Counted from the stretch's first letter, positions 25,186-33,500 are shown. The stretch is 64,000 nt of DNA from Bradyrhizobium sp. AZCC 2176 (GCF_036924645.1 NZ_JAZHRX010000001.1:434001-498000); one strand, 5' to 3'. A program made the numbers and translations. The notes: generated by a model from the sequence alone, not told the origin.

Positions 25186-25947
25186 TCAGACTTCGCCGCC
25201 CGCCACCGCAATGGCCTGTCCGGTGATGGCGCCGGCGCCCTCGCCGCACAGCCACAGCACGGCGTCGGCTACTTCCGACGGCGCCACGAGGCGTCCTTGC
25301 GGATTGTGCTTCGATAGCTCCGCGATCGCCTGCTCGCGGCTGCGGCCGGTCTTCTTGATGATGTTCTCGATCGAGCCTTCCAAGAGATCGGTCTCGGTGA
25401 AGCCCGGACAGACGGCGTTGACGGTGATGCCGCTTTTCGCGGTCTCCAGCGCCAGCGAACGGACGAGGCCGATCACGGCATGTTTCGCCGCGCTATAGGC
25501 CGAGACATAGGCGTAGCCCTTGAGGCCGGCGGTGGAAGCGACGGCAACGATCCGCCCGTGGCGGCGCTCCACCATTCCAGGCAATACCGCCTGCGTGGCG
25601 TGGACTACGCCCATGAAATTGACGTCCATCATCCGCTGGAACAGCGCCGGATCGGAGCGGCCGAAGGGTGCGGATTCCGCCGCGCCGGCATTGGCAATCA
25701 GCCAATCGATCGGCTGCCGCGCGGCGGCTTCCGCAACGGCCGATTTGACCGACGCCTGATCGGCGACATCGGCTACGGCTGCGAACTGCGCCGCGCCGGA
25801 TGCGACGGCTTCGTCGAGCGTTGCGCGGTTGCGGCCGAGCACCGTTACCGTTGCGCCCGCTTTCGACAGCGCCGCCGATATCGCAAGCCCGATGCCGCGC
25901 CCGCCACCGGTGACGAGCGCATGGGAGGAACGCGACAATGGGGACAT
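25186..25947 (-). CDS. SDR-family dehydrogenase, 3-hydroxyacyl-CoA type
   Basis: A 253-residue short-chain dehydrogenase: TGGGRGIGLA nucleotide loop, NAGAAES, catalytic YSAAK with the upstream Ser, and PGFTETD. It resembles 3-hydroxybutyrate/3-hydroxyacyl-CoA dehydrogenases and probably oxidises the hydroxyacyl intermediate of aromatic-CoA degradation. The frame opens at 25977, but AGGAGG 7 bases before the ATG at 25947 fixes the start. Operator-like site 5 is then 30 bases upstream. Confidence 0.88.
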   Translation of the reverse strand: MSPLSRSSHALVTGGGRGIGLAISAALSKAGATVTVLGRNRATLDEAVASGAAQFAAVADVADQASVKSAVAEAAARQPIDWLIANAGAAESAPFGRSDPALFQRMMDVNFMGVVHATQAVLPGMVERRHGRIVAVASTAGLKGYAYVSAYSAAKHAVIGLVRSLALETAKSGITVNAVCPGFTETDLLEGSIENIIKKTGRSREQAIAELSKHNPQGRLVAPSEVADAVLWLCGEGAGAITGQAIAVAGGEV

Positions 25948-25976
25948 GGTCAAGCCTCCTGGATGAGGGTTCAGCA

Positions 25977-25998
25977 TATATTTTAAACTTCAAGCTTT
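25977..25998 (-). promoter_or_regulatory. MarR-type operator-like palindrome, site 5 (SDR-enoyl-CoA hydratase promoter)
   Basis: TATAT-TTTAAACTTCAA-GCTTT (core 25982-25993). On the minus strand TTGCAA (26003-25998) lies 17 bases before TATATG, giving a promoter overlapped by the palindrome, as at sites 1, 3 and 4. Confidence 0.65.
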
Positions 25999-26037
25999 TG
26001 CAAGGAAGCGGCGGGGGAACGTGGTTACGGCGGTGCG

Positions 26038-26081
26038 GTCGTCCCTGCCTAGTGCGCAATTGCGCACTAGGCAGGGACGAC
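26038..26081. repeat. 44-bp perfect palindrome
   Basis: Left arm GTCGTCCCTGCCTAGTGCGC plus AA (26038-26059) is matched exactly by the right arm (26060-26081), with no spacer. It lies 90 bases upstream of the SDR gene, at the border of the gene-poor stretch 26.1-27.4 kb. It could extrude as a cruciform; the arms resemble REP sequences. Confidence 0.85.
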
Positions 26082-26154
26082 GTGAGGATGGATTTCGGGT
26101 TCGACCGTCAAACAGCTCGCCCGCAATGAAGTAGATATGGTTTCACGATCTCGC

Positions 26155-26745
26155 GGCGCATTGCGCCCGAGGTTTGCCTGAAAACTTCCGGCCCTCGTTG
26201 TCAGAGGGCGCAGGGAAGACCGGGTGCTTGCTGCACCCGCGGTCTCGCGTGCGATTTGCGCAAACAAAACTGCACACGAGCATACAGGGCAGCGGGAGCA
26301 TTCCGGCCTTCCCTGCGCAATGGCTTTACGGCTTACTTCGTGCTCTTCCCGGAGAACGGCTCTATTGCCTCCGTCGCCAGCGGGATACTTCCCGCCAACT
26401 TAGCGCCAGCACCGCGGCGCCCGAACCACACGACTTCACCGTACGCGTCCGGCGCGTACGTCTAGCGCGCCATCTGCGTCCATCGCATCTCACCGCACGT
26501 TCGTGACGATCGCGAGCCGCCCCTCTTCTTACGGTGAGACGAGCGGAGTTATCCGACTGATTTGGGTTAGAACGAAAGCGGAATATTTTTGATTCCGGGT
26601 CTTGACGCGATTTCTGAAAATCAGAAGTGATTTGCCCGTCGCGTTATCGTGTCGCAGGCCGCTGCATGAATTGCGCTTGCGCGCGAAGCAAATCAGTTCA
26701 CGGTCCGTAAGGTGGGCAAAGCGCAAGCGCGCCCGCCTTGCTTGT
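26155..26745. repeat. Large interspersed intergenic element
   Basis: A ~590-base stretch with no credible gene that I recognise as a recurrent element of Bradyrhizobium/Rhodopseudomonas genomes, often over-annotated with short hypothetical proteins. Internal long inverted arms GCGCAGGGAAGACCGG (26208-26223) and CCGGCCTTCCCTGCGC (26303-26318) differ by one base. It ends in a segment of the type GATTTGCCCGTCGCG...GGTGGGCAAAG. Boundaries are approximate and the attribution is from memory. Confidence 0.55.
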
Positions 26746-26772
26746 TCATAAGCGATCGGACTTTGGTTGCAA

Positions 26773-27015
26773 TCATCCCGCTGCAGCGCCTAATTCATAT
26801 CGGTCAACCAGTTGTATTTGACGATTGTCGATCGAATAGCTCCCCGCTCCGCGAACGAAGAAATGAATTAAGCCGCCGAGGATGGCAGTATTTTTGAGGA
26901 GTGGGCCGACATGGCCCGGGGCGAGATGAACTGAAATCGTTACTGGCACAAGCGTGACGAGAAGAGCCAAAGCTGACAGTCGCGTCAGATAACAACCTAA
27001 CGCGAAATCCCCCGA
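26773..27015 (-). pseudogene. DoxX-family membrane protein remnant
   Basis: About 80 codons on the minus strand encode LTRLSALALLVTLVPVTISV, then GPLLKNTAILGGLIHFFVRG and SYSIDNRQ, the last two transmembrane segments of a DoxX-type protein. Upstream the frame meets a TGA, but QMIGGF continues the family sequence in the neighbouring frame across a run of five G (about 27011-27015), which indicates a frameshift. The first ~60 residues of the family are missing. It lies between the interspersed repeat and the small secreted-protein gene. Confidence 0.6.
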
Positions 27016-27449
27016 TCATCTGGTCAATGCAGATTTTGATGCATCTGGAATTGGCACCTTTGAAAAAGTCTGCTTTTCGCAGGGTCGGTTGGAAGTGATC
27101 GGCGCAAGGTCAAAATGACGTGATTGTGAGGGGCTTCGGATGCCGGCCCACCGTGACGGCGCTACGGACTCCAGGGCTGGCGTCCGAAACCCTTCACAAC
27201 AGCGGAAGTCACGGGACGTCACTCCGGAAGTCCGGAGGTACGCTCGTAGAGCGGCTGACGAGATGGAACAGGAGCCGCCAGGTTGTGCGAAGGGAAGCCC
27301 CGCTCGTCGAGGCTGAACATGAACGGAAGCCGGGCCTTCTGTTCATGGTGAATTCAGTTTCGCCGGCTAACGTGATCTCACGGCCACCAGAGGTGGCCGG
27401 GTTTCCAGCTCCTGGACTGTTTCCAACTCCTAGACTGAAAGGACACCAC
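27016..27449. other. Non-coding stretch upstream of small secreted-protein gene
   Basis: No convincing gene. An open frame runs through from 27120 into the small gene at 27450, but its composition and the ribosome site at 27438-27443 argue that translation starts at 27450. A perfect stem-loop CGGCCACC-AGA-GGTGGCCG (27381-27399) lies 50 bases before that start. Confidence 0.5.
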
Positions 27450-27671
27450 ATGCTCAAGAATATATCTGCTCCGGTTCTTGTTGCATCGCTCCTCGCTGGA
27501 TCTGCAGCAATTGCTGCCGGTAGCGCCGTAGCTCACGATATCAAGTCTTCTGTGGACGCAAAGGCGCAGGCGACAGTAGACCAGCCGGTCGCGCTGAGTA
27601 ACTCCGAGATGTCGGCCGCCAAGAAGGCCGCGAAGACGAAGAAGACCAAGAAGACAAAGAAAGAGATGTAG
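27450..27671 (+). CDS. Small secreted protein with Lys-rich tail
   Basis: A 73-residue protein starting MLKNISAPVLVASLLAGSAA, a clear signal peptide with cleavage expected after AVA or AHD. The mature part is about 45 residues and ends in a strongly basic tail KKAAKTKKTKKTKKEM. GAAAGGA precedes the ATG. No family is recognised. The tail could bind nucleic acid, LPS or other polyanions in the periplasm; that is speculation. Confidence 0.7.
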   Translation: MLKNISAPVLVASLLAGSAAIAAGSAVAHDIKSSVDAKAQATVDQPVALSNSEMSAAKKAAKTKKTKKTKKEM

Positions 27672-27751
27672 GTCCTCGCTTTGCGGGAGGTGCGCGATGA
27701 CGCGGCTGAAGCGGCATCGCGCCACCGCGGCGGCGGAATTTGGCTGCGTGC

Positions 27752-28141
27752 CTAGCCCGGCATGAAGGCGTCGAATGCGGCCCAGAGCTGCGCGCGATAG
27801 CGGTCGTCTTCCTGCAGGATTTCGTGCCTCGCACCCGGAATCACGCGATGCGATGCCGCCGGAAGATGTTGGGCAAACTCCGCATTGGCTGGGGCCGATA
27901 CGATGCGGTCGTTGCCTGCCGCGAGCATCAGCACCGGCTGGCGAATCCGGCCGGCAAACTCTGGCGGACGAAACTCGCCCATCGCCGCAAAGGCCGCGTC
28001 GAACCACGCCACGGTCGGCGACGCAATCCCGAGCGTTGGATCGGCCTCCAGGATAGCCGCGCCGCACCGTTTCGAAATATTTTTCGATGCATTCGCCGCG
28101 CCCGGCGAAGACGAACAGGGCGCCGGGTCACCAAGCGCCAT
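27752..28141 (-). pseudogene. Alpha/beta hydrolase (lysophospholipase-type), C-terminal fragment
   Basis: About 120 codons match the C-terminal third of monoacylglycerol-lipase/lysophospholipase-type hydrolases: PVLMLAAGNDRIVS (acid residue) and GARHEILQEDDRYR (catalytic His). The nucleophile GxSxG and the first ~200 residues are absent: 17 bases upstream the coding sequence of the CoA transferase ends. The fragment is a deletion remnant, probably not expressed as an enzyme. Confidence 0.7.
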
Positions 28142-28158
28142 GTCATCGGCCGCCGCAT

Positions 28159-29346
28159 CTAGATGATCCCGCCTCCGCGCAGCGCGGCGATCGCATCCGA
28201 ATCATAGCCGATATCGGCGAGCACGTGATCGGTGTGCTCGCCGAGCGTCGGCGGCCGCGACACGATTTCGCCCGGGGTCTCCGACAGCCGCACCGCGGCG
28301 CGCGCCGTCGGTGCAGGGTTCGGCAAGCCCGGATAGTCGACATCCTGCATGAAGCCGGTGGCGCGGATGTGCGGATGTTCCAGCGCCTGTTGCGGGCTCA
28401 GGACAGGCCCTGCCGGAATCATCGCTTGGCCCAGCGTATCGACCGCTTCCTGTGTGGTGCGCTCGGCGCACCAGCGCGCCATTCGCTGGCTGATGATCGG
28501 GCCGTTGTCGCCGCGCTTGAGATCGTCGGCGAAACGCGGGTCGTTCAGCCAGTGGTCCGCCTCGCCCATCAATCTGGCCCAGCGGATGAACAGCGGCTGG
28601 CCGGTGACCTGGCACAGCACCCAGCCGTCCTTGGTGCGATAGATATCGGCGGGTGCCGCGGTCTGGCCGAGATTGCCGGTCGGGACACGGTTGGCTGATA
28701 TCACCGCCTGCTCGATCAGCGTTGCGTTGGTGAAGGAGAGCGCGGTCGCCAGCAGCGCGCCCTCGACGATCTGCCCGCGCCCGGATTTGCCGCGCTCGAT
28801 CAGGGCGGCGAGCGTGCCGAACGCGCAATGCAGCGCGGTGCCGAAATCGACCCAGTTCACCGCGGCCCGGTACGGCGGATCGCCCTTGCCCGTCATATAC
28901 ACCGCACCCGACATCACTTGGCCAACGCCATCGAAGCCGACGCGGTCCGACCACGGTCCCGGCCCGCCGAAAGCGGTTGCCGTGGTCAGGATGATGTCCG
29001 GCTTGATCGCTTTCAACGATTCATAGTCGAGCTTCATCGCCCGCAGCGTCTGCGGCGGCAGATTGGCGACGACGACATCGGCGGTCGCGACCAGCCGGCG
29101 CATCACCTCCTGCCCTTCCGGCTTCATCGGATCGAGCGTGATGCATTTCTTGTTGCGGTTGACCTGCAGGAACAGCGCGCCCTCGCCGCCTTCGCCCACG
29201 GGTGCGACAAAGCGATCCTCGCTGCCGTCGCGTTTCTCGACGCGAATGACTTCCGCACCGAATTCGGCCAGCAAGGTCGCGCAATATGGCCCCGCGATAT
29301 AACGCCCGAAATCGAGGACGCGGACGCCCTCCAGAACTCCCCCCAT
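28159..29346 (-). CDS. CaiB/BaiF-type (class III) CoA transferase
   Basis: A 395-residue family III CoA transferase (GVRVLDFGRYIAGPYCATLL at the N-terminus; FGAEVIRVEKRDGSEDR). It moves CoA between carboxylic acids in the cytoplasm. The frame extends to 29412, but the ATG at 29346 with GGGAAAG before it fits the family start. It is divergent from a DapA-family gene and follows no catabolic operon, so its acid substrate is unknown. Confidence 0.9.
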   Translation of the reverse strand: MGGVLEGVRVLDFGRYIAGPYCATLLAEFGAEVIRVEKRDGSEDRFVAPVGEGGEGALFLQVNRNKKCITLDPMKPEGQEVMRRLVATADVVVANLPPQTLRAMKLDYESLKAIKPDIILTTATAFGGPGPWSDRVGFDGVGQVMSGAVYMTGKGDPPYRAAVNWVDFGTALHCAFGTLAALIERGKSGRGQIVEGALLATALSFTNATLIEQAVISANRVPTGNLGQTAAPADIYRTKDGWVLCQVTGQPLFIRWARLMGEADHWLNDPRFADDLKRGDNGPIISQRMARWCAERTTQEAVDTLGQAMIPAGPVLSPQQALEHPHIRATGFMQDVDYPGLPNPAPTARAAVRLSETPGEIVSRPPTLGEHTDHVLADIGYDSDAIAALRGGGII

Positions 29347-29443
29347 CGATCTTTCCCTTGTTCTTGCCGCTCGATTGTGCCGAGTTGATGAATGAATTGG
29401 ACGGCCATACAATCACTGATCCCCTTCGAATGGAACATCCAGA

Positions 29444-30373
29444 ATGACCCCGACTGCACAACGGCCCTATCGCGGTGTTTTCCCCGTCGCTCCGACCATT
29501 TTCGACGACCGCGGCGAGCTCGATCTCGCCGGGCAACGCCGCTGTATCGACTTCATGATCGACGCCGGCTCCAATGGCCTCTGCATCCTGGCCAATTTCT
29601 CCGAGCAGTTCGTGCTGACCGATGCCGAGCGTGAACAGGTGATGCACGCAGTGCTGGAGCATGTCGCCGGCCGGGTGCCCGTGATCGTGACGACGACGCA
29701 TTTCGGCTCGCGCATCTGCGCCGAGCGCAGCCGCCAGGCCCAGGACGCGGGGGCGGCCATGGTGATGATCATGCCACCGTATCACGGCGCCACGTTCCGC
29801 GTGCCGGAAAAGGCCATTTTCGACTTCTATCGCACCGTGTCTGACGCCATCGATATCCCGGTCATGATCCAGGATGCGCCGGTTGCCGGGACGCCGCTTT
29901 CGGTCGACTTGCTGGCGCGCATGGCGCGGGAAATTCCGAACATCCGCTATTTCAAGATCGAGGTGCCGATGGCGGCAGCGAAGCTGCGCGACCTCATCGC
30001 CGCCGGCGGCGACAACATCGAAGGGCCCTGGGACGGCGAGGAAGCCATTACGCTGATGGCCGATCTCGATGCCGGCGCGACCGGCGCGATGACGGGCGGC
30101 GGCTATCCCGATGGCATAAGGCAAATCGTCGATCCGTATCTGGCGGGGCGCCGGGAAGAAGCGATGGCGTCCTATGCGCGCTGGCTGCCGCTGATCAATT
30201 ACGAAAACCGCCAGTGCGGCTTGCAGGCTGCGAAGATCCTGATGAAGGAAGGCGGCGTGATCGGCTCGGACGCGGTTCGTCACCCCCTGCAAAGGGTTCA
30301 CCCGGCGGCGCGCGCGGGCCTCATTGAAATCGCCCGCCAGTTCGATCCCGTGGTGTTGCGCTGGGGACGGTGA
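29444..30373 (+). CDS. DapA/NanA-family lyase or dehydratase
   Basis: A 309-residue TIM-barrel of the dihydrodipicolinate synthase family. The Schiff-base lysine is Lys171 in RYFKIEVP. The usual catalytic Tyr (as in YNVP) is replaced: the strand reads VMIQDAPVAG. True DHDPS activity is therefore unlikely; the protein looks more like sugar-acid members such as 2-keto-3-deoxyarabonate dehydratase. It is divergent from the CoA transferase and alone in its operon, or with the small gene at 30456. Confidence 0.85.
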   Translation: MTPTAQRPYRGVFPVAPTIFDDRGELDLAGQRRCIDFMIDAGSNGLCILANFSEQFVLTDAEREQVMHAVLEHVAGRVPVIVTTTHFGSRICAERSRQAQDAGAAMVMIMPPYHGATFRVPEKAIFDFYRTVSDAIDIPVMIQDAPVAGTPLSVDLLARMAREIPNIRYFKIEVPMAAAKLRDLIAAGGDNIEGPWDGEEAITLMADLDAGATGAMTGGGYPDGIRQIVDPYLAGRREEAMASYARWLPLINYENRQCGLQAAKILMKEGGVIGSDAVRHPLQRVHPAARAGLIEIARQFDPVVLRWGR

Positions 30374-30455
30374 TATCGCCATGACGGCTAGACGCAAAAG
30401 CTCTCGGTAACGGAACCTTCGTTTCGGTCAAACGTAAAAGTCAGGGAGGACTGAC

Positions 30456-30644
30456 ATGACCGAACAACAGACCTTTGCCTTGCTGCTCGGCGAGGCGGCG
30501 ATGGCCGTTTGGGGCGATATGCCGCGCGACATTCAAGAAGCGCTATTCGAGACCGCGATGCGCGAGCGGGAAGACCTGCGCCACGGCCTCGCCTGTCTGC
30601 TGCATGAGCGGCACCCCAGAACGCAGCATCCGGCCAGGCCTTAA
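30456..30644 (+). CDS. Small conserved-looking hypothetical protein
   Basis: A 62-residue, mostly helical acidic protein (MTEQQTFALLLGEAAMAVWG, then DMPRDIQEALFETAMRERED) ending in a His/Pro-rich tail. AGGGAGGA lies 6 bases before the ATG, which makes it a real gene despite its size. I think I have seen it in Bradyrhizobium genomes, without a function. Confidence 0.65.
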   Translation: MTEQQTFALLLGEAAMAVWGDMPRDIQEALFETAMREREDLRHGLACLLHERHPRTQHPARP

Positions 30645-30672
30645 CTGGCCAAGCCCGCCTGATGCCGGCGCT

Positions 30673-31356
30673 CTATTCCGGAAACCCGACATCCGCGATT
30701 ACAGGGAGGTGGTCCGAATAGGCACGGGCCTTGCGATCGGTCCAGGCGGCACGGATCGTCAGATCGCGCGAGGCATAGATGCGATCGAGCCGCATCATCG
30801 GCAACCGGGCGGGGAACGTCCGCAACCGGGTTCGGACCGGGCAAATCCGCGCCAGCACGCCCCTCACCGACTTCACCCAGAACCAGTCATTGAAATCGCC
30901 GAGCACGAGCGTCCGCGTTGGCTGCACCAGGTCCGCCAGGGCATGCGCCTGGGCGTGCCTTTCATGGATGCTCAGGCCGAGGTGGGTGGCAATGACCGTT
31001 ACCTCGCCGTGATCAGACAAGATGCGTGCGGTAATGGCCCTGCGCGGCTCGCGCTCCTGATACGAGACGTCGGAAATTTTCGGCGCCTCGGCGAACGGCC
31101 AGCGGCTCAACAGCACCTGTCCGTAATCGCCGTCCTCGGTGACGATCGATCTTGCATCGACGCTGTGGTCGCCGACGGCTTTCGCCAGCAGGGCAAAGGG
31201 ATCATCGGTTCTTCCGCGCGAATCGACCTCCTGCAGCGCCACGACGTCGGGCGACCAGTGGCGGATCACGGAGCAAACGCCGTCCAGATCGAAACCCGGA
31301 TTGAGGTGGAAGATGCCATGAACATTCCACGTCATGATGCGAAGCGCAGCCGTCAC
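30673..31356 (-). CDS. Endonuclease/exonuclease/phosphatase (EEP)-family hydrolase
   Basis: A 227-residue EEP-fold protein: MTWNVHG (metal/catalytic Asn), ALQEVD (metal Glu), GDFNDW and SDHLPV with the catalytic His. Members cleave phosphodiesters of nucleic acids, phosphoinositides or sphingomyelin. The GTG at 31356 is chosen because it overlaps the stop of the upstream phospholipase-D gene (GTGA), giving translational coupling; a longer in-frame start has low-quality sequence overlapping that gene. Pairing with a phospholipase suggests action on lipid-derived phosphodiesters. Confidence 0.85.
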   Translation of the reverse strand: MTAALRIMTWNVHGIFHLNPGFDLDGVCSVIRHWSPDVVALQEVDSRGRTDDPFALLAKAVGDHSVDARSIVTEDGDYGQVLLSRWPFAEAPKISDVSYQEREPRRAITARILSDHGEVTVIATHLGLSIHERHAQAHALADLVQPTRTLVLGDFNDWFWVKSVRGVLARICPVRTRLRTFPARLPMMRLDRIYASRDLTIRAAWTDRKARAYSDHLPVIADVGFPE

Positions 31357-33500
31357 GTTCTTCGTCCCGCCATCCACGTCACCAAAAACTGCACGCCGAG
31401 GCAGAGCGCGATCCAGGCCAGGATCGCCAGCGCCAGCAGCACCGCATTCGTCCACGAGGCGTTTCTGGCGAGATCGGCGATCTGCGCGCCGAGCGCGGCC
31501 ATGACCGCGATGCCCGGCGCCATGCCCAGCACGGTGCCGAGCAGAAAGTCGCGCAGGCTCAGCTTGCTGGCGCCCGCCACCACGTTCACGATCGAGAACG
31601 GCGCGATCGGCACCATCCGGATCATCGCGACTGCAACAATCCCCTGGCCGATGATGCGGCCCTGAACCCGCGCGGCCCGCCGCCCGAGCAGCCGCTGCAG
31701 CCGAGCCTGGCCCAGCACGCGGCCGATCGAAAACAGCGTGAGTGCGCTGAGCAGCACGCCGGCACCGGCGCTGAAGAAACCTATCCACGGCCCCAGTGCC
31801 GCCGACGTCGCCGCGATCAATACCAGCACCGGAAACACCACCAGCCCGCCGACGACGAAGGCGGCAATCGCGAATAGCGGCGCGAATTGCGAGCGCGCGG
31901 GTTGCGAAATGACCGAGGAGACGAAGCCGACATCAGCGAAATCGCGCAGCGACGTGTACTGCCAGGCCAGCGCGAGGCCGGCGAGCGCCGCGGCGAGGCC
32001 GGATACCGCCAGAATGGTTCTTGCCGTCCACATGCGATTGGCGGCGCGGTCGAGGTGAAGCGGCTCTCGGGGATCGGCGACCGGTTGCACCATGGTTGCC
32101 ATGCTGCCGGCCGTCGCGGCCGGGTCGATCGGCTGCAACGATTTCGCGCCGCCGGCGTCCGGCAGGCGGTCGAGAAATCCAAACAGATCGGCTTCGTTGC
32201 TTTCGATCTCCCGCTCATCGATGCCGCAGAAATGCCCGATCAGGCTGCGGCGAAGCCGGGCGATATAGTCCCGATGCGTACCGCACGTCGCCTCGAAAGC
32301 GAGATCGCATTCAGCGTCGGCGCCCATCGAGCGATTGTTGAGGTTGGCCGAACCCACGCGCAGGATGCGATCGTCGACGATCATCACTTTGCTATGCACC
32401 ATGACCGCGGCGGCCTGGTGCGCATCCCGCGTCGATGGATAGAGAAAGCGAATCCGGTCCATGACGCCTGCCGCCACGAATTGGGCGATGAATCCGCCGC
32501 GGCCGCTCTGCATGGCCTGCGATTCGAACCAGGACGAATGCATCTTCGGCGTGACGATCAGCACGCGAAGCTGTGGCACGTCCAGCATCCGCTGCGCCAA
32601 CAGGCGCGCGATGTCGGTGGCGCTGGTGAACTGGTTCTCGATATAGATGAGGCGATCGGCCGCATTGATGGAGGCCTCGAACAGACGCGCGACCTCGTTC
32701 ACGCCGGCTTCGCTCGCGGTGGCGATCTCGGTCCGCGCGATGCCCACCGTCATTCCCCGGCATTGCACCGGCACCGAGGCCGGCCAGCGCTCGTCCCCGA
32801 CGGACACGGCTGTTTCCACCGTGCAGCCGGCGGCGCGCCACCTGTTCTCGGCCAATTCCGTCAGGCTGACCGCGGCTTCACCATCCACCATGCATTGCAC
32901 GTCGTGAAACGGCAGATAGGGCTTGCCGTCGGGATCGGTGCGGAGCGGATGATGGGCTTCGTGGGCGCTGGTGTCCCAGCGCCGTATCGTGAGGTCGAGG
33001 CCGCCGACGAACGCAAGCGCGCCGTCAATGACGACGATCTTCTGGTGCTGCGCCGACCCCAGAGGAAGGCTGGAGTCGAAACAGAAACGAAGCCGGTCCG
33101 GCGCTTCCGACCTGAATTTGGCGACCGAATTCCACTCCCGCTCCGCCGCGTAGAGCGCCGGAAAATTCCAGCTCAGGATGTTGATCCGCAGCTCGGACTT
33201 CTCCTTCAGCAGGGCTTTCAGAAACGCGCCGAGCTCTGGCGGATAACCATCGTCGGCCTGCCCCGAGGGCCCGACGAACCGGGTCTGGCTGTGGATGTCC
33301 CAGCCGATGATGTACACCTGGCCCGTCGCGAGCAGCAGCGCTTCCCGCAAAGCGGCGAAATACGCGGCTGCGTCATTGAGGATTGCCAGCCGCCCTGCCT
33401 TGCACCTTCTCCAGACGGTTTTGCCCGGGATGAGGATGGATGAGCTTTGCAGCAGGCGGCACCTCGGCAAGACATGAAAGATCAAGACTTGAAAGATCAA
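31353..33500 (-). CDS. Phospholipase D-like protein fused to a VTT/DedA-type membrane domain
   Basis: A 715-residue fusion. Residues ~35-450 hold two HKD motifs, His152-Lys154-Asp159 (HQKIVVID) and His369-Lys371-Asp376 (HSKVMIVD), as in phospholipase D and cardiolipin synthases. After a linker (~450-500), residues ~500-705 form a six-helix VTT/SNARE-associated domain (FSAGAGVLLSALTLFSIGRV; IRMVPIAPFSIVNVVAGASK), a lipid-scramblase-like fold. The enzyme is therefore held at the membrane by a domain that may move its substrate. Start uncertain: the first ~25 residues may be untranslated. Confidence 0.88.
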   Translation of the reverse strand: MIFQVLIFHVLPRCRLLQSSSILIPGKTVWRRCKAGRLAILNDAAAYFAALREALLLATGQVYIIGWDIHSQTRFVGPSGQADDGYPPELGAFLKALLKEKSELRINILSWNFPALYAAEREWNSVAKFRSEAPDRLRFCFDSSLPLGSAQHQKIVVIDGALAFVGGLDLTIRRWDTSAHEAHHPLRTDPDGKPYLPFHDVQCMVDGEAAVSLTELAENRWRAAGCTVETAVSVGDERWPASVPVQCRGMTVGIARTEIATASEAGVNEVARLFEASINAADRLIYIENQFTSATDIARLLAQRMLDVPQLRVLIVTPKMHSSWFESQAMQSGRGGFIAQFVAAGVMDRIRFLYPSTRDAHQAAAVMVHSKVMIVDDRILRVGSANLNNRSMGADAECDLAFEATCGTHRDYIARLRRSLIGHFCGIDEREIESNEADLFGFLDRLPDAGGAKSLQPIDPAATAGSMATMVQPVADPREPLHLDRAANRMWTARTILAVSGLAAALAGLALAWQYTSLRDFADVGFVSSVISQPARSQFAPLFAIAAFVVGGLVVFPVLVLIAATSAALGPWIGFFSAGAGVLLSALTLFSIGRVLGQARLQRLLGRRAARVQGRIIGQGIVAVAMIRMVPIAPFSIVNVVAGASKLSLRDFLLGTVLGMAPGIAVMAALGAQIADLARNASWTNAVLLALAILAWIALCLGVQFLVTWMAGRRT

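Noticed and set aside
26174..26506. Short hypothetical protein within the 26-kb repeat
   Set aside because: Similar frames recur wherever this interspersed element occurs; it lacks a ribosome site and protein-like composition.
27120..27449. N-terminal extension of the small secreted protein
   Set aside because: The extension would bury the signal peptide and lacks family-like sequence; the ribosome site is directly before 27450.
29021..30397. 458-codon minus-strand frame across the DapA-family gene
   Set aside because: Its end overlaps the CoA-transferase gene in another frame and its body is antisense to the DapA-family gene; composition is shadow-like.
31887..33443. 518-codon plus-strand frame opposite the phospholipase-D gene
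   Set aside because: Antisense to a gene with both HKD motifs and membrane helices; the sequence has no recognisable domain.
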